Assembly: GCF_002002725.1 (NCBI RefSeq)
Contig: NZ_MUNW01000036.1
Span: forward strand, 62,001 to 126,000
Direction of reading: 5' to 3'
Source of the DNA: Sinorhizobium sp. A49
Lineage (GTDB): Bacteria; Pseudomonadota; Alphaproteobacteria; Rhizobiales; Rhizobiaceae
Length of the DNA: 64,000 bases
The translations under genes and the position numbers were made by a program. Shown piece by piece: positions 17,656-26,432 of this stretch; the first letter of the stretch is position 1; each line of letters starts with the position of its first letter. The notes beneath the pieces are model-generated. The model was not told the origin of the DNA and ran no database searches. It worked only from the letters and a program-made list of their open reading frames with translations.

Positions 17656-20099
17656 CGAAGCCCATTCCCTCGAAAGCCCGGGCCGTCATCATCGGTGGCG
17701 GCGTCTCAGGCTGTTCCGTCGCCTATCACCTGGCCAAGCTCGGTTGGACCGATGTGGTGCTGCTTGAACGCAAGCAGCTGACCTCGGGCACGACCTGGCA
17801 TGCAGCCGGCCTGATTGGCCAGCTGCGCGCCTCCCAAAACATGACGCGGCTGGCAAAATATTCGGCCGACCTCTACGTCAAGCTGGAGGCCGAGACTGGC
17901 ATTTCCACCGGTATGCGCCAGAACGGCTCGATCACCGTGGCGCTGACGGAGGAGCGAAAGGAAGAGATCTACCGCCAGGCCTCGCTGGCACGTGCCTTCA
18001 ACGTCGACGTGCGCGAGATCACGCCTGACGAGGTCAAGGCGATGTACCCGCATCTCAACACCTCCGATGTGAAGGCGGCGGTGCATCTGCCGCTCGACGG
18101 CCAGTGCGACCCGGCCAACATTGCCATGGCGCTCGCCAAGGGTGCGCGCCAGAATGGCGCAACGATCATCGAGGGCGTCAAGGTTACGGCCGTGCTCAAG
18201 AAGGACGGCCGGGTAACGGGCGTCACCTGCGAGCAGAACGGCGAGACCTACACGATCGAGACCGACCACGTCGTCAACTGTGCCGGCATGTGGGGCCGCG
18301 AGTTTGCGCGGCAATCCGGCGTCACCGTGCCGCTGCATGCCTGCGAGCACTTCTACATCGTCACCGAGGCGATCCCCAACTTGACCCGCTTGCCGGTGCT
18401 GCGCGTGCCGGACGAGTGCACCTATTACAAGGAGGATGCCGGCAAGATGCTGGTCGGCGCCTTCGAGCTCAAGGCCAAGCCCTGGGGCATGGACGGTATC
18501 CGCGAGGACTTCTGCTTCGACCAACTGCCCGACGATTTCGACCATTTCTCGCCGATCCTCGAAATGGCGGTCAACCGCATGCCGATGCTGGAGACGGCGG
18601 GCATCCATACCTTCTTCAACGGTCCGGAGAGCTTTACGCCCGACGATCGCTACTATCTCGGCGAGGCGCCGGAGGTTAGGGGATATTGGGTCGCGGCCGG
18701 CTACAACTCCATCGGTATCGTTTCATCCGGCGGCGCCGGCATGGCGCTGGCTGAGTGGATGAACGACGGCGAGCCGCCCTTCGATCTCTGGGAAGTGGAT
18801 ATCCGCCGGGCGCAGCCGTTCCAGAAGAACCGTGCCTATCTGAAGGATCGCGTGTCGGAAACGCTGGGGCTGCTTTACGCCGATCACTTCCCCTACCGCC
18901 AGATGGCGACGGCCCGCGGCGTTCGCCGTTCGCCGCTGCACGAACACCTAAAAAGCCGGGGCGCGGTCTTCGGCGAGGTCGCCGGCTGGGAGCGGGCCAA
19001 CTGGTTTGCCAATGACGGTCAGGAGCGTGAATACCGCTATTCCTGGAAACGGCAGAACTGGTTCGAAAATCAGAAGGCCGAGCATCTGGCAGTCCGAAAC
19101 GGTGTCGGCCTGTTCGACATGACCTCTTTCGGCAAGATCCGAGTGGAAGGGCGCGATGCGCTTTCCTTCCTGCAGCGGCTCTGCGCCAACGAGATGAACG
19201 TCGAGGCTGGTCGCATCGTCTACACCCAGATGCTCAACGGCCGCGGTGGCATCGAAAGTGACCTGACGGTCACGCGTCTTTCGGAAACGGCGTTTCTTCT
19301 GGTCGTTCCTGGCGCCACGCTGCAGCGCGATCTTGCATGGCTGCGCAAGCACGTGCGCGACGAGTTCGTCGTCATCACCGATGTCGGTGCTGGCGAAAGC
19401 GTGCTCTGCGTCATGGGGCCGAAGGCACGCGACCTGATGCAGAAGGTGAGCCCGAACGATTTTTCGAATGCCGCCCATCCCTTTGGCACGGCGCGCGAAA
19501 TCGAGATCGGCATGGGGCTCGCTCGCGCCCACCGCGTCACCTATGTCGGCGAACTCGGCTGGGAGCTTTATGTCTCCACCGACCAGACGGCGCATGTCTT
19601 CGAGGCGCTTGAGGAGGCGGGGCAGGATCTCGGGCTGAAACTCTGCGGCATCCACACGCTCGACAGCTGCCGCATCGAAAAGGCTTTCCGCCATTTCGGG
19701 CACGATATCACCGACGAGGACCACGTGCTCGAAGCCGGGCTCGGCTTCGCGGTGAAACCCGACAAGGGCGATTTCATCGGTCGCGAGGCGGTGCTCGCCA
19801 AGCACAATCGCGGGCTTTCGCGCCGGCTGGTGCAGTTCCGTCTGGCCGATCCGGAGCCCTTGCTCTTCCACAACGAGGCGATCGTGCGCGACGGCAAGAT
19901 CGTCGGCACCATCACCTCGGGAAATTACGGCCACCACCTCGGCGGCGCCATCGGCCTTGGTTACGTGCCGTCGGAAGGCGAGAGCGATGCCGACGTGCTC
20001 GGCTCACGCTTCGAAATCGAGATTGCCGGCACGCGGGTGAAGGCCGAGGCATCGCTGAAGGCGATGTACGATCCGAGCTCCGAACGGGTGAGGATGTAG
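17652..20099 (+). CDS. FAD-dependent dehydrogenase with GcvT domain, paralogue 2
   Basis: Also 815 residues and the same architecture as its upstream neighbour: FAD loop AVIIGGGVSGCSV (11-23), covalent-FAD His50 in TTWHAAGL, then FAO_M and GcvT/GcvT_C domains. The LIGQLRAS stretch after the His is the version usual in dimethylglycine/sarcosine dehydrogenases, while paralogue 1 differs there (NVPTFSSS). The two probably act on successive or different N-methyl substrates. Translation is coupled through the 4-bp ATGA overlap at 17652-17655. The Rieske oxygenase gene follows after a 252-bp gap. Confidence 0.87.
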   Translation: MTKPIPSKARAVIIGGGVSGCSVAYHLAKLGWTDVVLLERKQLTSGTTWHAAGLIGQLRASQNMTRLAKYSADLYVKLEAETGISTGMRQNGSITVALTEERKEEIYRQASLARAFNVDVREITPDEVKAMYPHLNTSDVKAAVHLPLDGQCDPANIAMALAKGARQNGATIIEGVKVTAVLKKDGRVTGVTCEQNGETYTIETDHVVNCAGMWGREFARQSGVTVPLHACEHFYIVTEAIPNLTRLPVLRVPDECTYYKEDAGKMLVGAFELKAKPWGMDGIREDFCFDQLPDDFDHFSPILEMAVNRMPMLETAGIHTFFNGPESFTPDDRYYLGEAPEVRGYWVAAGYNSIGIVSSGGAGMALAEWMNDGEPPFDLWEVDIRRAQPFQKNRAYLKDRVSETLGLLYADHFPYRQMATARGVRRSPLHEHLKSRGAVFGEVAGWERANWFANDGQEREYRYSWKRQNWFENQKAEHLAVRNGVGLFDMTSFGKIRVEGRDALSFLQRLCANEMNVEAGRIVYTQMLNGRGGIESDLTVTRLSETAFLLVVPGATLQRDLAWLRKHVRDEFVVITDVGAGESVLCVMGPKARDLMQKVSPNDFSNAAHPFGTAREIEIGMGLARAHRVTYVGELGWELYVSTDQTAHVFEALEEAGQDLGLKLCGIHTLDSCRIEKAFRHFGHDITDEDHVLEAGLGFAVKPDKGDFIGREAVLAKHNRGLSRRLVQFRLADPEPLLFHNEAIVRDGKIVGTITSGNYGHHLGGAIGLGYVPSEGESDADVLGSRFEIEIAGTRVKAEASLKAMYDPSSERVRM

Positions 20100-20118
20100 C
20101 GAACGGCGTTTAAGGCTG

Positions 20119-20271
20119 CCCCTCATCCGGCCTGCCGGCCACCTTCTCCCCGTATGACGGGGAGAAGGGCACGCGTGGCGAGCTTACCGCCCGTGAACGG
20201 GGCAAGGCGGGCAATTCAGGATGCGAGACTTTCCCTCTCCCCGCTGGCGGGGAGAGGGTCAGGGTGAGGGG
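20119..20271. repeat. Rhizobial intergenic palindromic repeat (RIME-like), copy 1
   Basis: Two stem-loops in opposite orientation: CCTTCTCCCC-gtatgac-GGGGAGAAGG at about 20142-20168 and CCCTCTCCCCGC-tg-GCGGGGAGAGGG at about 20233-20258, bounded by CCCCTCAT (20119) and GTGAGGGG (ends 20271). The same outline recurs at 30658 and 54804. It lies in the 252-bp gap between the dehydrogenase and Rieske genes and may affect transcript processing or attenuation. Confidence 0.6.
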
Positions 20272-20351
20272 CTCTCTCTCGGTTTTGAGCGAAATTGCAT
20301 GCGCGCGCCGGAACGCGGTTCTTCCGGTCCATCTTTCGGGAGTTCAGGCCC

Positions 20352-21581
20352 ATGTTCGCATCGGACCTTTCCAATACCACTGTCGCGGGCGACCGCATCG
20401 ATCAGCTGGTCGCCGCGCATCGGCCGGGCCATGGGCTGGTCCGCGCCTTCTACCACGACGAGGATATCTACGAGCGCGATCTCGACCGGGTGTTTCGCCG
20501 CCATTGGCACTGCGTCGCGCATGAAAGCGTGATCCCGAACCCCAATGATTTCGAAGTGTTCCGCATGGCCGCCGAGCAGGTGATCGTCACCCGCACGGCC
20601 ACCGGCGCAATCCATGCGATGCTGAACGTCTGCCGCCATCGCGGCGCCGAGGTCTGCACCAAGGACAAGGGCAATGCCCGCGCCTTCGTCTGTCCCTATC
20701 ACGCCTGGACCTATGGCAATGACGGCGCGCTGAAGGCGGCGCGGCTGATGCCGAAGGATTTCAAGCGCGAGGACCATGGGCTGAAGAAACTTCATGTGCG
20801 CGTGGTCGAAGGCCTGATCTTCATCTCTTTTGCCGAAGAACCGCTCGATTTCGCCGAAGTCGAGAACCTGCTGCATGCGACCTGCGGCCAATATGGCTGG
20901 GCTACGGCCAAGGTCGCCCACCGCCAGTCCTATCCTGTCGATGCCAACTGGAAGCTCGCCGTCGAGAACTATGTCGAGTGCTACCATTGCGGCCCGGCGC
21001 ACCCGGAATATTCCGAGACGCATGCGCTCGAACAGCCGTTGCACATGATCGAGGAACTGAACGCCAAGATGGAAGCCCGCACCTGCGCGCTCGGCATCGA
21101 GGTCGGCTCCGGCGACCACTGGCAGTCTTCGGCCGGCGGCAAGGAAACGGTGCACGCCTTCCGCTATGCGCTCTATGATGGTGTGAAGACCGGCAGCAAG
21201 GACGGACAGCCGCTCAGCACCCTGATGGGCCGCTTCAGCGATTTCGACGGCGGCGTCACATCCATCCATCTCGGCGGCACGACGTTCCTCGTCTGCTATC
21301 CCGATCACGGCATGATCTACCGCTTTATTCCGAAGACGGCGGGCACCTGCGAGATGGAACTGATCTGGCTCGTCGACGGCAAGGCGGAGGAGGGGCGGGA
21401 TTACGACCTCGAACGGCTCACCTGGCTGTGGAAGGTCACGACCGACGAGGACAAGACGATCATCGAACACACCTCGCGCGGCGTGCGCTCGCACTATTTT
21501 GTGCCGGGGCCGATCGCGCCGATGGAGCAGAACGAACTGCGCTACATCAACTGGTATCTCGATGAGATCAGCCGGCCTTAG
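20352..21581 (+). CDS. Rieske [2Fe-2S] aromatic-ring-hydroxylating-type oxygenase, alpha subunit (betaine demethylase-like)
   Basis: A 409-residue terminal oxygenase. The Rieske cluster ligands are Cys94-x-His96 and Cys114-x2-His117. The mononuclear iron site contains Asn206, Glu209, His212 and His217 in ENYVECYHCGPAHPEY. This layout is shared by the glycine-betaine demethylase GbcA, stachydrine demethylase Stc2 and carnitine oxygenase CntA. Next to two dimethylglycine-dehydrogenase-like genes, a role in removing a methyl group from a quaternary amine is the best reading. The NAD(P)H reductase partner is not in this window. The start at 20352 follows GGGAG; the longer upstream frame runs into the repeat. 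Confidence 0.87.
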   Translation: MFASDLSNTTVAGDRIDQLVAAHRPGHGLVRAFYHDEDIYERDLDRVFRRHWHCVAHESVIPNPNDFEVFRMAAEQVIVTRTATGAIHAMLNVCRHRGAEVCTKDKGNARAFVCPYHAWTYGNDGALKAARLMPKDFKREDHGLKKLHVRVVEGLIFISFAEEPLDFAEVENLLHATCGQYGWATAKVAHRQSYPVDANWKLAVENYVECYHCGPAHPEYSETHALEQPLHMIEELNAKMEARTCALGIEVGSGDHWQSSAGGKETVHAFRYALYDGVKTGSKDGQPLSTLMGRFSDFDGGVTSIHLGGTTFLVCYPDHGMIYRFIPKTAGTCEMELIWLVDGKAEEGRDYDLERLTWLWKVTTDEDKTIIEHTSRGVRSHYFVPGPIAPMEQNELRYINWYLDEISRP

Positions 21582-21585
21582 CAAC

Positions 21586-21729
21586 CCTCATCCCTGTGCT
21601 TGTCACAGGGATCCAGCAGCGCCGCGTCGGCGGTGTGAAAGAACTTTGAATGCTGAGGTGGGACGAAGCAAGCTAATGACGGCGCGGACGCGCCGTCGCT
21701 AGATTCCTGTGACAAGCACAGGAATGAGG
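21586..21729. repeat. Inverted-repeat-bounded intergenic element, copy E1
   Basis: The ends are CCTCATCCCTGTGCTTGTC at 21586 and the inverse form GACAAGCACAGGAATGAGG ending 21729. Each end is itself a hairpin (CCCTGTG/CACAGGG). The 80-bp core has its own dyad GGCGCGGACGCGCC near 21697. Related copies lie at 53030, 53389 and 58644. Confidence 0.7.
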
Positions 21730-21798
21730 CAAGTATCGGTGGCTCAGCGGCGGTTGGGGCAGCAACGACGCCATGCGTCGTGCAGCGCCGTTGCGCGA

Positions 21799-22242
21799 TC
21801 AATCCCGCCGGTCGAAATGCGTGCGCAGCGCCACATGGGTCTGCACGGTCGCAACGCCCGAGATCAACGAAATTTGCCGGCGGATGGTGTCGAGATCGCC
21901 GTTCGATGCGCATTCGATCAGGAGCATCAGGTCGGTCTCGCCGGCGAGCGACCAGCAGCTGACGACAGGCGGCATGCCGGCCAGATGCGGCACGATATGG
22001 TCGCAATTTTTGCCGGGCTGGAAGGATATGGCGATCAGCGCGCGCACCACCGGGGCCTTGTCCTCGACGCCTATGCGGATGGTGTAACCGGCGATCACGC
22101 CTTTCGTTTCCAGCCGGCGCAGACGCTCATGGGCAGCACTGCGCGACAGGCCGGCATGGCGGGCAAGCGCCACCAGGCTCTGGCGCGAATCCTGTCGAAG
22201 CGCGGCCACCAGAAGCCGGTCTTTCTCATCCAATTCTGTCAA
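21799..22242 (-). CDS. Lrp/AsnC-family transcriptional regulator
   Basis: A feast/famine regulator: LDEKDRLLVAALRQDSRQSL, then HTH segment ARHAGLSRSAAHERLRRLETKGVIAGYTI and a RAM domain. I place the start at a TTG (22242; MTELDEKDR) because AGGGG sits 7 bp upstream and the N-terminus then matches the family; an ATG at 22293 gives 164 residues but would place the coding region over the operator. It is divergent from an isochorismatase-fold hydrolase, which it probably controls. Confidence 0.83.
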   Translation of the reverse strand: MTELDEKDRLLVAALRQDSRQSLVALARHAGLSRSAAHERLRRLETKGVIAGYTIRIGVEDKAPVVRALIAISFQPGKNCDHIVPHLAGMPPVVSCWSLAGETDLMLLIECASNGDLDTIRRQISLISGVATVQTHVALRTHFDRRD

Positions 22243-22276
22243 TGTGTCGCCCCTATGCACGCCAGGCCGGAAGTTC

Positions 22277-22313
22277 GTCCGGCTGGACGTCATCTTGTCC
22301 AGTGAAGCCGGAC
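22277..22313. promoter_or_regulatory. Nested inverted repeat, AsnC-type operator
   Basis: CTGGAC (22283-22288) and GTCCAG (22297-22302) are separated by 8 bp and flanked by GTCCGG (22277-22282) and CCGGAC (22308-22313). The site lies between the divergent AsnC and hydrolase genes, where an Lrp-type oligomer could act on both. Confidence 0.5.
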
Positions 22314-22356
22314 GATAGGCCAGCTAGCTTCCTGACGCAACCAAGGAGCGTTAGCC

Positions 22357-22941
22357 ATGACCATCCCGAGACTTCCCAACAATGCCGTCCTGATCCCGAT
22401 CGACATGCAGCAGGCATTCGATGCCGCTCCCTGGCCACCGCGCTGGAACACTGATGTCGACGACAACGGCCGCGCGCTGCTCTCCGCCTGGCGTGCGGCG
22501 GGCCGGCCGATCATTCATGTGCGGCACGATAGCGTCGCGCCGGGCTCGACGCTTCAACCGGGTGCGCCGGGCAATGCGCCGCGCCCGGGCTTTGCGCCCG
22601 TCGGCGACGAGCCGCTTGTCAGCAAGAGCGTCAATGCCGCCTTCATCGGCACCGACCTCGATCTGCGCCTGCGCCGGCTCGGCGTCGATACGATCGTGCT
22701 CTTCGGCATCTCGACGGATATGTGCGTCTCGACCTCCGTGCGGGTCGGCGCCAATCTCGGTTACCGGGTGATCTTGGTCGAAGACGCCTGCGACTGCTTC
22801 GACCAGCCGGACGGCCAGGGCGGCACGATCCCGGCGCGCGACATCCATCGTGCGCATGTCGCCACACTGCGGGCGGAATTCGCCGAGATTACGACCACCG
22901 CCGCGATCGTTTCAGTGCTGCGGTTGGCGCCCGCGGCGTAA
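22357..22941 (+). CDS. Isochorismatase-fold cysteine hydrolase
   Basis: A 194-residue hydrolase with the triad Asp16 (IPIDMQQAF), Lys90 (VSKSVNAAF) and Cys123 (GISTDMCVSTSVRVG). Family members include nicotinamidase, N-carbamoylsarcosine amidase and isochorismatase; the sequence does not choose between them. The KSVNAAFIGTDL stretch fits amidases that accept small amides. Control by the divergent AsnC regulator suggests an amino-acid-related or nitrogen substrate. Given the dimethylglycine/sarcosine-type genes just upstream, N-carbamoylsarcosine is an attractive but unproven candidate. Confidence 0.86.
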   Translation: MTIPRLPNNAVLIPIDMQQAFDAAPWPPRWNTDVDDNGRALLSAWRAAGRPIIHVRHDSVAPGSTLQPGAPGNAPRPGFAPVGDEPLVSKSVNAAFIGTDLDLRLRRLGVDTIVLFGISTDMCVSTSVRVGANLGYRVILVEDACDCFDQPDGQGGTIPARDIHRAHVATLRAEFAEITTTAAIVSVLRLAPAA

Positions 22942-23016
22942 GGGCGCTGCAACCTTCGCCGTCCGCGGCATCATCTGCTGCGCAAGTCGATCTTGCCTTA
23001 GGAGTGATGTGGTCGG

Positions 23017-23538
23017 TCACTTGCTGGCGGCGCCGCGGACTTCCAATACCTGGTAGGTCCATTTCGGTGTCGTCAGGCTTTCGCCCTCGCGGCTTGGAAA
23101 GGTAAGGAAGGTTTCAAACGGCCGTGCCTGGCCGACGGGCACGCGGGAAAGAACCAGCGCGGTATCGTCGCCGATCTTCGAGCAGGTGTCTTGAGGGCAG
23201 TCTTCGAGCGTCACGGAGAGCCGGAAATATTCAAGCGGCGTGGCACCGTTGTTGGTGACGGTGCCGCGCAGGCGAAAACTTCGCTCCGGCTGGCTTTGCT
23301 GGAAAGTGATATCGCCGAGAACAATATTCTGGGCGGCGGGAACCGCCGGGGCCGTTGCCACCGGCTCGGATGCGGGAGCCTTGCGCTCGCCGCGGTCGCT
23401 GATCCAGACGATGAAAGCGGAGAGCAGGGCGATTGCCACTGCGACCGAAAGGATGGGCTCGGCCCACCGGCGAAAGCGGCTGAAACGCGCCGCCAGATAC
23501 ACGATCGCCACGCCAACCAACGCTACCAACCAAAGCAT
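23017..23538 (-). CDS. Hypothetical membrane-anchored protein
   Basis: A 173-residue protein. The ATG at 23538 has a strong AAGGAGGAG site. Two N-terminal hydrophobic segments (about residues 1-17 and 27-45) precede a Pro/Ala-rich linker and a soluble domain of about 100 residues with a beta-sandwich look: RSFRLRGTVTNNGATPLEYFRLSVTLEDC. That pattern resembles FxLYD-like domains. Cys residues near 120-126 (CPQDTC) could pair by disulfide if the domain is periplasmic. Function unknown. Confidence 0.72.
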   Translation of the reverse strand: MLWLVALVGVAIVYLAARFSRFRRWAEPILSVAVAIALLSAFIVWISDRGERKAPASEPVATAPAVPAAQNIVLGDITFQQSQPERSFRLRGTVTNNGATPLEYFRLSVTLEDCPQDTCSKIGDDTALVLSRVPVGQARPFETFLTFPSREGESLTTPKWTYQVLEVRGAASK

Positions 23539-23697
23539 GAAGCTCCTCCTTATCAACCCTTATATAGGGTGAGCGGTGGGTGGCAACATCGCCGCACGCG
23601 CTCGAAGGTCACGCTTCCGACATCTGGCGGTTCGAAGCCGGATCGTTTTCGCCAACCCTTTGCGGCAATTGCGAATATGGTGGGCTTGTTGGCGCGT

Positions 23698-24849
23698 TTA
23701 GCGGGGCGTATCGGCCCCCAGGCTGACCGTGTAGGCGCCTTCGAAAGGCACGGCGGCGAAACGCTCGTTGATTTCGGCGAGGCTCTTTTCCGGGTCGAGA
23801 TCGGCAAAAATGTCGGGCCGCAGCCAATGGGCGAAGGCTTCGGCAGCGACGATGTTGAGCGGAATGGCGTTGAAGAAGTTCCAGATGCCATGGACGCGGC
23901 CGCTCTCGACTGCCGTGATGCCGGACAGGACCGGCACCTTGACCGCAGCCGCCAGCGTCTGCTCTGCCTCATCCCTGGCGACGCCGGGACCGATGGAGAA
24001 GCCACTATACACTCCGCCGGGAGACGAGGTGGCGATGTAGACGCCGGGGTTTGCCGCGATGACTGCCTCGGCGCTGACCGTGCCGCCCGGTCGCGGCAGC
24101 GTGCCTTCGGCGATATTGCGGCCGCCGGCGATCGTCAGGAACTCGCCGAGCCCGCCGACGCCATAGGCCCAGCAGCAAAGATCGGGCTTCGGAAAGGCAT
24201 CCATCAGTACGGTCGGGCGCGGCTCGGGCTTGGCGACGACGCGGGACCGGATCAAGGCCAGCTTGTCCTCATAGAAGCGTGCGAAGGCTTCCGCCTGCTC
24301 ATCGCGCTCGAGGACGCGGCCGAGAAGCCGCATCATGTCCGGCGTGCTTTTCAGCGGATCGCTATTGAAATCGACGACGATGACAGACACGCCGGTGCTG
24401 GTGAGATAGTCGATGGCGCGCTGGCCCGGCTCGGTATCGGCCTGCCAGTTGGCAAGGATCGCAAGATCGGCCTTCAGTGTCAGCAGCGTTTCCAGGGAAA
24501 GTGCCGTACCCACGCCAGAGGCGTCGTCGATCAGCGGCACGTCGGCAATAGCGGGAAATTTCTTGCGAAAGCTCTCGTAGATCTCGGGATTGTCGCCCTT
24601 CATGTCACCGGACCAGCCGGCGAGCAGGCTGACGGGATCCGGATGAATGAGCGAAAGCGCCACCAGGTTGAACCCACTGCCGAGCAGGATCGCCTTTGGC
24701 GCCGCGGGGATCGTCACCTCGCGCCCGGCCGCGTCCTTCACCGTCATCGGCCATTTGCCTTCGGCCCGGGCGACCGTGGCGAAAAGCGGGATGGTGATGA
24801 TCAGGGCCAGCATGAGCCGGACCGCGGGCCGCAAGGCGAGATAAAGCAA
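23698..24849 (-). CDS. Siderophore/iron-type ABC transporter substrate-binding protein
   Basis: A 383-residue cluster A-II (TroA/FhuD/BtuF-like) periplasmic binding protein. The signal peptide is RPAVRLMLALIITIPLFATVARA with cleavage about residue 29; TVKDAAGREVTIPAAPKAILLGSG is the standard opening. I keep the TTG start at 24849, one base after the fhuF stop, because it supplies the basic N-region; the ATG at 24813 is the alternative. Next to a FhuF homologue, a ferric hydroxamate-type siderophore is the likely ligand. No cognate permease, ATPase or TonB receptor is in the window. Confidence 0.82.
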   Translation of the reverse strand: MLYLALRPAVRLMLALIITIPLFATVARAEGKWPMTVKDAAGREVTIPAAPKAILLGSGFNLVALSLIHPDPVSLLAGWSGDMKGDNPEIYESFRKKFPAIADVPLIDDASGVGTALSLETLLTLKADLAILANWQADTEPGQRAIDYLTSTGVSVIVVDFNSDPLKSTPDMMRLLGRVLERDEQAEAFARFYEDKLALIRSRVVAKPEPRPTVLMDAFPKPDLCCWAYGVGGLGEFLTIAGGRNIAEGTLPRPGGTVSAEAVIAANPGVYIATSSPGGVYSGFSIGPGVARDEAEQTLAAAVKVPVLSGITAVESGRVHGIWNFFNAIPLNIVAAEAFAHWLRPDIFADLDPEKSLAEINERFAAVPFEGAYTVSLGADTPR

Positions 24850-24850
24850 G

Positions 24851-25618
24851 CTACTGGTTCCGTTGGCTGGGGAGGGCGCAGAGGCTGCCGCAGCTGCGAA
24901 CGCCCGGCAAGAGATATCGCAGGCAGCAGATCTTGCGCCGGCAGACGCGCGCGCCGTCCTCTTCCTCGTGGCGCAGGCAACCGAAAAATGGGTTGGGCGA
25001 GCCGTCGGGCAGGGATTTGCTGCCGATCAAGGCTTCCGCCTGGGCATGAAGCGGCTCGACGCCGGCGGCGCGCAGGGCATAGTCGATATAGACGAGCGCG
25101 TTGTTCCAGGCGAGTTTCGGGGCGATGCCGCCGCTCGACTTAAGATAGCCGACGACTTCGCGCAGATGCTCGCCCATCAAGGGCGCAAGCGCAGCGAACA
25201 CGTCGTGGTCATCGCCCGCCTGCCAGTCGCCGGCATCGACGACGCCAAAGGCGCGCGGCAGGCCATCTTCCGCCAGCGCCACCTTCATGCGGTTAAACGC
25301 GACCGGCAGCACCTGATGGTCGAGCACGCGGGCAACGAGATAGGGAATGGTGAGCGCCGAGAAATAGTAGAGCGACCACATGGAGGCGACAGCGCGGCGA
25401 TCAGTCCCCCCTGATTTTTCCGCATAGATGTCGAGCGCACGGTCGAAGGCGCCGGAGGCGAAGAACTCCGGCAACGCCATGCCGTCGGAAAGATCATCCG
25501 ACAGCATCATCTTCTCGTTGCACCAGGCGTGCGGTCCGGAAAACGCAGCAGACAGAACCTTGGCGCTGCCCGTGTCCATCATCGCTTCGGCGGCGGCGGT
25601 CATTGTGCCGCCTGCCAT
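24851..25618 (-). CDS. fhuF: Siderophore-iron reductase FhuF-like protein
   Basis: A 255-residue protein. The C-terminus has the cluster ligands of the FhuF family, Cys231-Cys232-x10-Cys243-x3-Cys247; the classical E. coli form has x2 between the last two. FhuF proteins reduce ferric siderophores in the cytoplasm with a [2Fe-2S] cluster. The gene is directly upstream of the siderophore-type binding protein with one base between them, so a shared iron-uptake role is well supported by context. I looked for a clear RirA/Fur-type site upstream and could not confirm one. Confidence 0.83.
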   Translation of the reverse strand: MAGGTMTAAAEAMMDTGSAKVLSAAFSGPHAWCNEKMMLSDDLSDGMALPEFFASGAFDRALDIYAEKSGGTDRRAVASMWSLYYFSALTIPYLVARVLDHQVLPVAFNRMKVALAEDGLPRAFGVVDAGDWQAGDDHDVFAALAPLMGEHLREVVGYLKSSGGIAPKLAWNNALVYIDYALRAAGVEPLHAQAEALIGSKSLPDGSPNPFFGCLRHEEEDGARVCRRKICCLRYLLPGVRSCGSLCALPSQRNQ

Positions 25619-25868
25619 GAACAGGCATGCAGAAGAGATACGCTATCGCCCGCACGGTGCGGGCGAGACACAGCCGGAAGCCCGGCTGAAGCAGCGATCC
25701 TTCTTGCAAGCATGCGACACACCTTCTGAGCAAGGGTCAGAAACTCATAAGGTGATCGTGTTACTCATGTTTCCTCTTCGCGCAAGCTATTTTATGAGTT
25801 TTGTCCGCATGTTTTTGTTCGCGGGCTTGCGGCTACTGGAAGGGCGGTGTCGCAGGCTCGACGGCCGG

Positions 25869-26360
25869 CTACAGCAGGCCGAGCTGTTTGTAGAAGCCCA
25901 GCGCATCGTAATAGTCGTTCTGTGCGGCGATCTTGCCGTCCTTGACGGTGAACACCGAGGCGCCGGTGAAATTGAAGCTCTTGCCGGTTGCGGCCGTGCC
26001 ATCTGCCCAGGCGCCCGAATTGGTGCCGGAGAACTCCCATTCGAAGGAGACCTTGTCGCCGGCGGCAATCGGATCGCCCTTCATGGTCCAGACGGCATCG
26101 GGAGCAGCATTGAGGAAGTTGTCGATGACACCGGTCTTGGCGGCATCCTTGCCGGTCACGGGCTTGCCGACGGAGGCGTCGTAGTAGGTGACGTCGTCGG
26201 CGAAGTAGGATGCGGCCTTCGTCGCATCATGGGCGTTCCAGGCGGCGACATAAGCCTTGACGACATCAGGCGCCGCATCGGCGGCAAAGCCTGGGGGTAC
26301 CTGGAGAACGGCGCTCAGACCCAGAGCGCCTGCGGCAACGAGCAGTTGGCGGCGGTACAT
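25869..26360 (-). CDS. Exported NTF2-like/SnoaL-like protein
   Basis: A 163-residue protein. The ATG at 26360 has GGGAGG 7 bp upstream, preferred over an ATG 15 bp earlier. The N-terminus MYRRQLLVAAGALGLSAV is a twin-arginine-like signal peptide ending near GFAADA. The mature domain is of the nuclear-transport-factor-2/ester-cyclase type: VKAYVAAWNAHDATKAASYFADDVTY and GDKVSFEWEFSGT. Such domains bind or isomerise small molecules; the ligand is unknown. It is downstream of the polyamine-type operon on the same strand, so it may be co-expressed. Confidence 0.78.
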   Translation of the reverse strand: MYRRQLLVAAGALGLSAVLQVPPGFAADAAPDVVKAYVAAWNAHDATKAASYFADDVTYYDASVGKPVTGKDAAKTGVIDNFLNAAPDAVWTMKGDPIAAGDKVSFEWEFSGTNSGAWADGTAATGKSFNFTGASVFTVKDGKIAAQNDYYDALGFYKQLGLL

Positions 26361-26432
26361 GGTATTTCCTCCCATTTGTCGTGGCCCGAGAGGCGCGGCG
26401 CTGCCCGAAAAGGCCGCGCCACGCCTGAAGGC

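Noticed and set aside
25619-25868. RirA/Fur-type iron box upstream of fhuF
   Set aside because: TGA and TCA triplets are present (for example 25727 and 25745), but spacing does not match the TGA-n19-TCA form and symmetry is poor. The region shows no other convincing site.
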